A stretch of 64,000 nucleotides of DNA. Origin: Owenia fusiformis. Taxonomy: Eukaryota; Annelida; Polychaeta; Sabellida; Oweniidae. The stretch covers positions 31,139,248 to 31,203,247 of the forward strand of contig CAIIXF020000003.1 in assembly GCA_903813345.2 (NCBI GenBank). The letters are read 5' to 3'. A program made the position numbers and the translations under genes. This document shows, piece after piece, positions 34,301 through 41,921 of the stretch (position 1 is the stretch's first letter; the number at the start of each line of letters is the position of its first letter). The notes below the pieces were generated by a model, which saw only the letters and a program-made list of their open reading frames with translations, ran no database searches and was not told the origin of the DNA.

Positions 34301-37300
34301 GATTAGAGAGGTGTTCAGATATACAGGTTTTATTGTAACTATTGATCGTACCTAAATTTTTCCTGCTCTTCAGCCAGCCTGTCCATTAGAATGGATAGCC
34401 TATCCCAACGCATCTTTCTGCATTCATGGTGGAAGTCAAATGATTCATACCTAAAAATATTGATGTACTGCATTGAAATTAAATATTGAGGAATAACCAT
34501 AAGCATAACCAAAGTTATTGAAAAACGTCAAATTGACTATTTTATTTATCTGAAAAGTAGGCTAAAGCCAGGTTCTCTAAATCAACGTATTTTTAACACA
34601 ATGTATGATAAGTTTTCCATTTCACATAATGACAAATGTTCATGGCCTTATTTTTCAAATATCAATAACATTTTGATCAAACATGGGTTAGATAGAGTCA
34701 TTCATGTTGATGACATGGATTGGTATCAGCACGGTGTATAACCCAAACGCTCCTACATGCACGAGGGAGCGTTTCATTACTGAAATTAAACAAAGAAACG
34801 CTCCGGAGTAGGAAAACTGTCTGGTGGGAATGATGAGCCGTCTGGCAATTTCCCCAATAATGGGAATAAGAGGTATGAGTTACATATTTCGAGTATACCA
34901 TTCGATGGGTGATATATTCATGTTGTACGTGGCTGGCTGTTGACGTTTGAAGCAATTGGGAAGAGCTGTACGAAGCAGTATAGTTATCAAAATTCAAAAA
35001 CGTATTTGTCATTCTACCGGTTAAAACCCCTTTTGTCGATACATGTGATTTGTTGAGCCAAGATTAGAGCACCAACGTATATTTTAGTCAAATTCCAATG
35101 CTTCAACGCACCATACATTATCGTAATAGTGATTTGATGACCGAAAATCCAGTCTTAAAAATGATGACATTCTCATATTCAAGAAACGCTCCGATCTGGT
35201 TAACACAGCGAATTGGAAACGCTCCGGTAGTCTAGATCAGTTAAGGAAATATATAGCTTGCCTTTCCTTTTCAGGAAGAGAAAGAAAAGATCTATTATAC
35301 CCCTTGGCATCAATAGAAGAAAGATTAATTCACATATAACTTTTCGTCTTTTTCTATAGTTTTATGATTTAGCACATATGTAGGCATGACATCATCTAAT
35401 GTATAGGCTTTAATCAGCTAGTTGCACGTTTAGCACCACCAGGTTCAGATGTTTCAATTTGCCTAACAAGTACAACACGTTTTTGAGAGATAGATTCGAT
35501 TCGGAACTCTTCTCTAATAATCTGAAAATGATATCAAAACAAAATGGTAAGAGCGTTTCTAAAATTGTGGTCTAAATCGACAGAGCGTTTCGAGGAAAAC
35601 AAGCGATTTCTCGGGAACAAGTAATGGATTTGGACTGGGATTTTAGGAAATGAGAATATACGAGTTTGTGATCTACTACTTAAACAGAAAGATTAACGTT
35701 TTCTTAGAAATACTAGTTTAATTCGTAATTTGTGGTCAAATCGTCATCTTCAGATTCGTTCGATCTACACTACGGAGCTTTGATCAAGCAAATAACAAGT
35801 TACCACCAGAAGTTGAATAAATAAGATCTTTGCTCACGGTATTGTTCATCGAATGGTACATAATATTTCACCATGATATATGATATGTAAGAGAAACGAG
35901 AGAAACAATACTTACGGTCATAGTAGACTCTTCATTAGCCGCCATTTTATTTCGCTCCGGAGCGTTTCCGCGTAAATGAAACGCTCCGTCGTGCATGTAG
36001 GAGCGTTTGGGTTATACACCGTGATCAGGGATATCTTAAAATATCGAATGAAAGAAGCAAAAGCTGTTTTCTAGACACCATTGCAGACAAATCTTCTCTT
36101 GTTCTGTACAGCTCCTTAAAAACAAATTGTTTTCAAGAAAACTACCTTAAGACTGACTTCGACTTTTATGGTCAGAAACTGAAATTCAAGGCAAGATCAG
36201 GGTGTTTTGGTCTGAATACTGACAAGGAGCGATGGGGCCAAGGTAATGGGTTATGCAATTTATGTGATAATCCAGCATCGTATGTTTGTATGTCCTCATT
36301 TTAACAATGAAAGAACTAACTTCTTTCTGAACGTGATAAATTCCTGTAATGAACAACTGTCATCTAGCCTTATTTCTGCTAAAATTCCAATTAAAATATG
36401 CTTGACCATGGGTGATAAAGCTTTCATTGACTGGGGAAATGAACAAGGTCATATTTTAGATCAATGTGTAAAGAAATATCTGAAAGCAATTTATATACCC
36501 TATAATAAGGATTGATGTATTTTAGTGACATTATGTATTTTAATTTTGACTGTAATTGTATAAGCATGTTTGTATGTGGATGCACCACATTTTCAATGTG
36601 TGTGCCACTGTTTTAAAAGTGATTCCAATAAATAAATAAAAAAAATAAATAAATACAAGGCATTAACATGACAAAATGTCATGACATTGAAAAAGTTACT
36701 GTAGGTCAAATGTGAAATATAAAGTCAAATTTGAACTTCTGAAAACTTGGAGATGATTTTGAAAAAAATTGAAGTCAGTCTAACAGTATTTGTTCAGTTA
36801 TTGGAAGTTGTTTGTTACAGACGCCAATCACCAACTGCCAATCACCAACCGCCAACCACCGACTGCCTTAAAAAAATGAAGATAAGAAGTCAGATCATCA
36901 ACACCATTTTATGATGACATCTCACATGCTTATATTGTAGTGTATTTATGATGTTACACTTACCTAATTAATGCATTCTGGGAATTGGTGACCTGTTGAG
37001 CAAAAGCTTTCTCTAATAGATCCTCTGGTCCCTTGTGGTCAATCTTAAATAAATAATTCCTCTATCATTTTTAAACAACACAAAATGGTTGACATTTTCT
37101 CTTGCTCATCCTGAGATTGCGATGACAAGGTTTTCCGAAAAACCTTCAAAAATCACCACCAGAAAAGAAGATGGCCTGCCAAAAAGTTAATCAGCTCTAG
37201 AACTTGATATCCTCTATCATGTGTGTGAATTTAGAGAAAATCTGGAGCATGGTTTCCCTGAAATGGTGATGACTAGATTTTTCAAAACACCTTCAAAATG

Positions 37301-37959
37301 GCCAACAGAAAACAATATGGCCACCCAAAAGTTAACCAGCTCTAGAACTTGATATCCTCTATCATGTGTGTGAATTTAGAGAAAATCTGGAGCATGGTTT
37401 TCCTGAAATGGCGATGACTAGATTTTTCAAAACACCTTCAAAATGGCCACCAGAAAACAATATGGCCACCCAAAAGTTAATCCGCACTAGAATTGGATAT
37501 CCTCTATCACGTGTGCGAATTTGGAGGAAATCCGCTGAGCAGTTTTCCTAAAATGGTGATGACAAGATTTTCAAAAAAAACTTCAAAATGGCTGTCAGAA
37601 AACAAGATGGCCACCCAAAAGTTAATCGGCTCTAGAACCTGATATTCTCTATCATGTGTGCGAATTTGGAGAAAATCTGATGAGTGGTTTTCCTGAAATG
37701 GTGATGACAAAAAACGACTACGTATATCCCACAGATGGTGTGTTAAAAAGACATGACTTGGAATATGAGCCCAAATATTCTAGATTGAATCATATTTAGG
37801 CAAGGTACATGTAACTATCTCAATTTGACTGCCTTTAATGATGACGTGCCACATTTAAATGCTACGATGGAAATATTGATAACGTCTTACCAAATTGATG
37901 AGGACTTGTTTCCCATAATTCACCACTTGACTGTCAAAATGCCTTGAGAATCCATCCAT
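25231..37959 (-). CDS. SACM1L: Phosphatidylinositol-phosphate phosphatase SAC1, seven internal exons
   Basis: Minus-strand exons in transcript order: 37959-37891, 37043-36964, 34450-34352, 33856-33718, 32793-32724, 26329-26163 and 25332-25231. They total 726 nt in consistent phase with GT-AG sites. They encode [18 protein letters not shown], the catalytic loop [12 protein letters not shown] (CX5R), [13 protein letters not shown], and [20 protein letters not shown] followed by [10 protein letters not shown]. The wording fits SAC1 (ER/Golgi PI4P phosphatase) better than INPP5F or synaptojanin. By comparison with the human protein this covers roughly residues 297-520. The N-terminal half and the two C-terminal membrane spans were not recognised anywhere in the window. 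The large intron 32723-26330 contains a complete gene on the other strand. Either the remaining exons lie outside or are too diverged, or this is a partial copy. The residues seen look intact. Confidence 0.85.
25822..25872 (+). mobile_element. Short LINE reverse-transcriptase remnant
   Basis: Reads [13 protein letters not shown], the xxDFxxAFDSI block of a LINE reverse transcriptase, with no longer frame around it. Confidence 0.45.
26163..26329 (-). CDS. SACM1L: SAC1 exon: [19 protein letters not shown] segment
   Basis: One of the most conserved blocks of the SAC domain ([19 protein letters not shown]). Begins in phase 1, completing Val with the preceding exon's FEKMFKN, and ends GFKQ in phase 0. 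Confidence 0.93.
27947..32008 (+). CDS. Small secreted WSC-domain protein (four exons)
   Basis: Exons: 27947-28012, 30105-30315, 30664-30786 and 31824-32008, giving 585 nt and 194 residues, all in phase. The protein has a signal peptide ([18 protein letters not shown]), a short helical segment (DYIEVKAQM, then [20 protein letters not shown]), and a WSC domain. That domain runs [14 protein letters not shown], then [20 protein letters not shown], then [13 protein letters not shown] and [14 protein letters not shown] domains bind carbohydrate; their cysteines are all present here. The gene lies wholly inside a SAC1 intron on the opposite strand. Exon 2 is the last of five tandem copies of its own 5' part. 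The stop is TAA at 32006-32008. The role is probably sugar binding outside the cell (inferred). Confidence 0.82.
28385..28620 (-). mobile_element. CR1/Jockey-type LINE reverse-transcriptase fragment
   Basis: The minus strand reads [20 protein letters not shown] followed by ND, and after two frame faults FADDKNAP. These are the [10 protein letters not shown] and FADD motifs of non-LTR reverse transcriptases. It is degenerate and lies in intron 1 of the WSC gene. Confidence 0.7.
29635..30200 (+). repeat. Five tandem copies of a 117-118-bp exon-intron unit
   Basis: GCTTCTGAC begins units at 29635, 29753, 29871, 29988 and 30105. Each contains the first 25 codons of WSC exon 2 (ASDxSQQRYGTxQVQIDxIE, then VKAQM) and a piece of upstream intron with the acceptor. 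Units 1, 3, 4 and 5 keep AG at the acceptor; unit 2 has ATG instead. Units 1-4 reach an in-frame TAA after AQMVVI or a similar sequence unless spliced at a weak GTGGTG or GTTGTG, so only unit 5 continues as the full exon. Confidence 0.85.
30838..31520 (+). mobile_element. MITE-like repeat interrupted by a SINE
   Basis: Same family as 3338-3690 (inverted), running from about GCTCAGGAGCTTTAGAG to GAACTCTGGGGTTACTCCC. The flanking halves align with the uninterrupted copy and meet around CATCTCA/ATACAGG. Confidence 0.6.
31124..31455 (+). mobile_element. tRNA-derived SINE
   Basis: An RNA polymerase III box A (TAGCTCAGCGGTAGCGC, about 31134) and box B (GGATTCGATCC, about 31173) stand at tRNA spacing. 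They are followed by a roughly 250-bp body and an (AATAC)n tail at about 31439-31460. Comparison with the intact host repeat at 3338-3690 shows the empty site, supporting retroposition. Confidence 0.78.
32724..32793 (-). CDS. SACM1L: SAC1 exon: [20 protein letters not shown] segment
   Basis: The acceptor in TTTCCATAG continues the frame from LLEQFQ to QLGMLS. An alternative acceptor 7 bases on (AACTAG) breaks the phase. Ends in FKN with GTAAGT. Confidence 0.82.
33718..33856 (-). CDS. SACM1L: SAC1 exon: catalytic CX5R loop
   Basis: Contains [20 protein letters not shown]. The cysteine after RTN corresponds to the phosphocysteine nucleophile (Cys389 in human SAC1) and the final Arg binds phosphate. 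Both are intact, as is the Asp of LDRTN. Confidence 0.95.
34163..34335. mobile_element. MITE with CAGTAAAAC ends, TA flanks
   Basis: TA-CAGTAAAACTTG on the left and CAGGTTTTATTG-TA on the right; the same family as 5943-6133. Its right end is only about 16 bases from a SAC1 exon (34352), at that exon's donor side. Confidence 0.55.
34352..34450 (-). CDS. SACM1L: SAC1 exon: [18 protein letters not shown] segment
   Basis: A conserved SAC-domain block before the catalytic exon. Phase 2 in and 2 out, joining [14 protein letters not shown] and [12 protein letters not shown]. Confidence 0.9.
34730..36023. mobile_element. Transib/RAG-like non-autonomous DNA transposon
   Basis: TIRs of 49 bp with one mismatch start CACGGTGTATAACCC and contain AAACGCTCC...GGAGCGTTT, so each TIR is itself a potential hairpin. 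Both sides carry the 5-bp duplication ATCAG (34725-34729, 36024-36028). The heptamer CACGGTG and 5-bp duplications are known hallmarks of Transib and related RAG-like transposons. Internal copies of AACGCTCCG or AGAGCGTTTC are scattered in both orientations. No RAG1/Transib transposase ORF is present. Confidence 0.75.
35414..35945 (-). CDS. Candidate two-exon mini-ORF inside the Transib-like element
   Basis: Exon 1 (35945-35916): AAAATGGCGGCT start context, ten codons [10 protein letters not shown], donor GTAAGT. Exon 2 (35521-35414): acceptor ATTTTCAG, 35 codons beginning [15 protein letters not shown] and ending PGGAKRATS before TGA. Phases match (0-0) and the product is 45 residues with balanced charge. 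I do not recognise it. It could be the 5' end of the element's own ancestral gene, or a captured host first and second exon. No homology was checked, so confidence is modest. Confidence 0.35.
36964..37043 (-). CDS. SACM1L: SAC1 exon: [18 protein letters not shown] segment
   Basis: Matches the SAC-domain stretch following GKQVxINL. The acceptor is TATTTAAG and the donor TTAG-GTAAGT; phase 0 in and 2 out. Confidence 0.88.
37090..37720. repeat. Tandem repeat of about 150 bp, four units
   Basis: Units share TTAATCAGCTCTAGAACTTG, GATATCCTCTATCATGTGTG and AAAATGGCCACCAGAAAACA. Fills most of a SAC1 intron. Related in style, though not in sequence, to the internal repeats of the TIR elements elsewhere. 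Confidence 0.75.
37891..37959 (-). CDS. SACM1L: SAC1 exon: [18 protein letters not shown] segment, most upstream found
   Basis: 23 codons, phase 0 on both sides; acceptor TTTTCAG, donor TTG-GTAAGA. Corresponds to the human stretch beginning near residue 297. No upstream exon was recognised. Confidence 0.88.
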
Positions 37960-38296
37960 CTGAAAACACACAATGAAATACATTGTACATGTACATTTAT
38001 ATATAGTACATTAAAAACATTTTACAAATATCTGAAGTATGAACTTTCTAGTAATGCTGGAAATGTGACTGGCAAGTTTACTCATTTATTTATTCTTCAA
38101 GTACATTCACACCCCTTGGGATCAAGTACATGTACAAACAAAAAATATAACAATTATAAAGGAAGGAAAAAAGAAGACATTTACATAACTACATAACTAT
38201 TACTATTAATGATGCTGACGCATTGGTGCACTAGAGATATAGCTATTGGTACTGGATGTAAATATATATTTTGCTACATTTATACAGTTTTGATCT

Positions 38297-38629
38297 TTAC
38301 CAGACATGTAAATAAATAAATGGATTTTCTTGTACTGGCATTTTCATTTTAGACAAAATTATACTTCTTTGTTTATTATATTTCGTACAGTGAAGGAGAT
38401 AATGTTCTTCATTTTCTATAATATTGCATGTTTCGCATTTTCTCTCCTCCAGAGGTGTCTGTTTTGGTCTTGTGTAGCGACCGAGTTGAATTTGGAGATT
38501 ATGTGCACTTATTCTAAGTTTAGTAAACTCTCTACGTAGGTCAACACGTTTTATATAATCTAAATAATTTTCATAGGCAAAGTTACTTTTGAATGTGTTA
38601 TAATATAAGTTCATATAAAATAAGCTCAA
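38297..38629 (-). mobile_element. LINE C-terminal fragment (zinc-knuckle region)
   Basis: Reads VDLRREFTKLRISAHNLQIQ, then RKCETCNIIENEEHYLLHC, a CxxC...HxxxxC motif typical of the C-terminal end of invertebrate LINE ORF2. A diverged cousin is at 50430-50590. Confidence 0.65.
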
Positions 38630-38869
38630 TAAAATAAATGATTATCACAGGACAAAACTCATACATTCACTTTCTTGCATTTTCAAACCTGTAACACAAT
38701 GTCTTTACATAAGAATCAACATAATGCACACTAGACAAGACTAGTGATATCAAATTCATTGAATTGGTTTGTTGAACAGAAACAAGAAGCATGACAAAAA
38801 TGGCAATATCTCAAAAGCAACCTCTGAGAAATTGAGTTGGAATTACTTCTACAGACAATATCCAAATGT

Positions 38870-39140
38870 ATTAAGATGAACCAAGTTGAAAAAAGACCTT
38901 TTTGACCTTTTTTGACATTGAGAAGATCACTGAAGGTCAAATCTCTAATCTAAAGTCAGATTTGAACTGATGAGAATTTGTAGATAACTTTAAAAAAAAT
39001 TGAAGTTAGTCTAAACAGTATTTGTTAAGTTATTTGAAGTTGTAAGAATTTGTTACACATGCCATCCAAAAACCGTCAGTCACCATCACAAAAAATGGAG
39101 ATCATAAAAATATGTCACCACCTTTTGATGGTGACATAAT
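38870..39140. repeat. Dispersed TIR repeat fragment
   Basis: Shares GGTCAAATC, AAGTCAGATTTGAACT and TGTCACCACC/GGTGACATAAT blocks with 24433-24554, 36690-36870 and parts of 16417-17869. Confidence 0.5.
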
Positions 39141-39473
39141 GCCAGAAAAAATACATGGCACTAAGAATCATAAAGATGGCGGTAGTAGTGGAATGTATAT
39201 TGACATAAACACCAAGTAGGAATTTTTAAGTCAAGTTTTATGTCATGATTCACACTATTTCAGTTACTCATTAAGGTCGATATAATTGGCTAATTTGCAA
39301 ATGAATCAGACCATTGCCAATTTAGTAAATAACATATGGGTTTAACATTACTTTGTACTTCTATACCCTATGGCCAACAATGTTAAAGATTTTGTTGCAT
39401 TGTAACTTCATACATAAACATAATATCATAAGCATGTAAATCTATTCAAACAGTGTTTTTATTAAGAAATAGA

Positions 39474-41911
39474 GAGCATCTGGTTCTGATGGTTTGACAT
39501 CAGATTTTTACAAATACTTTTGGCCTGACATCAAGCACTATGTTTTAGATGCAATTAACGAATCATTTTATACTGGCACATTGCCAACCTCATTTAGAAA
39601 AATCATTATTTCACTTTTATACAAAAAAGGTGATAGAGAATTGTTAAAGAACTATAGACCAATAAGCTTATCAAATACTGACTATAAAATATTAGCCTTT
39701 GTACTTGCAGACAGGCTACAGTTAGTAGTTTGGAAACTTATCAGTTTACATCAAACTGCATATATAAATGGTAGATACATTGGCAATAGGTGTCGCTTGG
39801 TAATAGATATTTTTGATTATTTTAACAACAATAACACGGAACAAGGAACAATTCTATTTTTAGATTTTCAAAAAGCGTTTGATTCTATTGAATGGAACTT
39901 TATGTTTAAAACTTTAAAACAATTTAATTTTAATGATAACATCATAAAATGGCTCAAATTATTATATACAAATCCATTTATTAATATTAAACAAAATGGA
40001 TGGCTATCTCATAATATTCCTATGGAATGCTCATGTCGGCAGGGCTGCCCCGTTTCTGCAATCGCATTCATATTATGCTGCGAAGTTATGTCTTTAAAAC
40101 TGATTATAAATGAAAAAATCAAAGGAATTGAAATTGATAACACAGAGTATAAAATATCACAATCAGCAGATGATACATCATTATTTATGAAAGACAAAGC
40201 ATCCATAAGTGAAGCATTAAAAACCATTAAACAGTTTTCAAAATACTCAGGCCTACAACTCAATTTAAATAAAACAGAAGGAATATGGCTTGGAACCAAT
40301 CGTGCTTTTGAAAGTTTATTTGAAAATATTAATTTTACAGATGAACCTGTAAGATATTTAGGCATATACATAGGTCACAATGAAAATAAATGCTATGATT
40401 TAAACTGGAATGAGAAAATAAATGACCTTGAAAAAACATTAGATTCTTGGAAAAAACGCTACCTTACTTTATTTGGAAAAATCACTATTGTAAAGTCTTT
40501 AGCCATATCAAAACTTGTATATTCAGCATCTATTTTATCATTTAAAGAAGAAATTATTAAACGAATTAACAATTTAATATACAACTTTTTATGGGATGGG
40601 AAGAAAGACAAGATTAGACGAACTATTGTTATAAACTCTATAGACAGTGGAGGTCTAAACATGTTAGATTTTCAATCACAGCTAAATGCTCTTAAAGCTG
40701 TATGGATTAGTCGTATATATGACAAAAACAACACATTTAATAACATTCCGTACTTTTATTTTAACAAACTGGCTCCGAATATGGACATTTTATTAAAAAT
40801 GAATGTTTTCTCTAATGAGCATCTTGATAAACTGCCTGTGTTCTATAAACAAGTTCTAAAAGCATATAATAGTTGTAAAGACCATGATATAATCAATAAA
40901 TTAAAACACCATGAAATAATCCAACAAACCATATGGAATAACAGATTATTTCAATTGAAAGGCAAACCACTTTTCTTCAAATCTTGGATAGATAGTGATA
41001 TTATCTATGTCAAAGATCTCATAAATCAAAATGAATTTTTAAATGTTAACTATATTTTTGAAAAGTTAAAAAATAAAAAAAATTGGATTTCTGAATATTT
41101 TCAAGTCCTAACTGTAATGAAATCAATAAAAGGCTTTATTAATATAGAACAAGTAAAATTCACAAATATACCAAGAAAACCCAACTTTAAAGTAAAAAAC
41201 ATCCAATTAGACTTTAGAGGTAAAAAATCCAATTTCTTTTATACAATACTGAAAAATAAAAAATCTGAAAAATGGTTTACCTACAAGAAATGGGAAAGAG
41301 ATTTTTGTATAACAAATGAAGGTAAAATAGATGAAATAAATTGGCCAAATTTTTTTACTAGCAAGATAATAAAAGTTAAAGACAAAAAAATTGCCAATTT
41401 TAATTTCAAAATAATTAACAATATTCTTCCTGGATTAACTGACTTATTTCTCTATGGGATAACAGATAATTATCATTGTAGTATTTGCAATAATTTATGT
41501 GACCTGAAACATATTATTTTTGAATGTTCCTTAGCAAAAGATATATGGGCACTGATACATAAAACATGTGGCCTTAATATTTCTTACAGAAAAATTATAA
41601 TTGGTTATAATGGCCATGACTCACATACACACTTTTTAAATTATTTTATCAGCATTGTTACAAACAGTATTTATAAATCATGTATTTTAGAATTGAATAG
41701 TAAAAAACAAAGAACATTTGAAAGCATGATCTCATTGATAAAATATGAAATTAACTACCGAAAAAATGTATTTTATTGTTCAAAGTGGAATTTTGTATCA
41801 AAACTGTTCAAATGAAAATTGTATGAATCATCTATTTTATGTCATTGTTTATGTTATGTAAAATAACCAAAAGCTGAATAAAGACTATTTTAAAAGAAAA
41901 AAAGAAAGAAA
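39474..41911 (+). mobile_element. Young 5'-truncated Tx1/L1-like LINE insertion
   Basis: The insertion is flanked by a 10-bp duplication AAGAAATAGA (39464-39473 and 41912-41921), ends in an AAAGAAAGAAAAAG-type tail, and has AATAAA about 30 bases before that tail. It begins inside the reverse transcriptase, so the endonuclease and first RT motifs are missing. The rest of ORF2 is entirely open. Confidence 0.9.
39494..41815 (+). CDS. LINE ORF2 fragment: reverse transcriptase and C-terminal zinc-knuckle domain
   Basis: 773 codons from the first Met with no stop; the frame is open upstream to a TAG at 39469-39471 in the flanking duplication. RT motifs in order: KNYRPISLSNTDYKIL, FLDFQKAFDSIEWNFMF (first catalytic Asp), CSCRQGCPVSAIAFIL, QSADDTSLFMK (residues about 222-232), LGIYIGHNENK, then NFLWDGKKDKI in the thumb. 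The C-terminus has CSICNNLCDLKHIIFEC. NTDYKIL and the overall order fit the Tx1/L1 group. The catalytic box reads SADD where FADD or YADD is usual. Lacking a 5' end, it cannot move on its own. Confidence 0.88.
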   Translation: MTSDFYKYFWPDIKHYVLDAINESFYTGTLPTSFRKIIISLLYKKGDRELLKNYRPISLSNTDYKILAFVLADRLQLVVWKLISLHQTAYINGRYIGNRCRLVIDIFDYFNNNNTEQGTILFLDFQKAFDSIEWNFMFKTLKQFNFNDNIIKWLKLLYTNPFINIKQNGWLSHNIPMECSCRQGCPVSAIAFILCCEVMSLKLIINEKIKGIEIDNTEYKISQSADDTSLFMKDKASISEALKTIKQFSKYSGLQLNLNKTEGIWLGTNRAFESLFENINFTDEPVRYLGIYIGHNENKCYDLNWNEKINDLEKTLDSWKKRYLTLFGKITIVKSLAISKLVYSASILSFKEEIIKRINNLIYNFLWDGKKDKIRRTIVINSIDSGGLNMLDFQSQLNALKAVWISRIYDKNNTFNNIPYFYFNKLAPNMDILLKMNVFSNEHLDKLPVFYKQVLKAYNSCKDHDIINKLKHHEIIQQTIWNNRLFQLKGKPLFFKSWIDSDIIYVKDLINQNEFLNVNYIFEKLKNKKNWISEYFQVLTVMKSIKGFINIEQVKFTNIPRKPNFKVKNIQLDFRGKKSNFFYTILKNKKSEKWFTYKKWERDFCITNEGKIDEINWPNFFTSKIIKVKDKKIANFNFKIINNILPGLTDLFLYGITDNYHCSICNNLCDLKHIIFECSLAKDIWALIHKTCGLNISYRKIIIGYNGHDSHTHFLNYFISIVTNSIYKSCILELNSKKQRTFESMISLIKYEINYRKNVFYCSKWNFVSKLFK

Positions 41912-41921
41912 AAGAAATAGA

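Larger units (their letters stand above)
34515..36655 (+). mobile_element. LINE ORF2 3' fragment, interrupted
   Basis: Reads [20 protein letters not shown] on the left, ending DDMDWYQ, and continues after the insert as [20 protein letters not shown] and on to [16 protein letters not shown] (a Cys-rich C-terminal motif). Frame faults follow, and the 3' end is an AATAAATAAATAA tail at about 36627-36655. It lies in a SAC1 intron (sense strand opposite to SAC1). Confidence 0.72.

Noticed and set aside
34698-35012. 104-codon minus-strand ORF across the left TIR of the Transib-like element
   Set aside because: It crosses the insertion boundary into LINE sequence and has no family character.
39464-41921. 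Retroviral or endogenous-virus origin for the RT
   Set aside because: Tx1/L1-type motifs, target duplication with an A-rich tail and no LTR, gag, protease or integrase.
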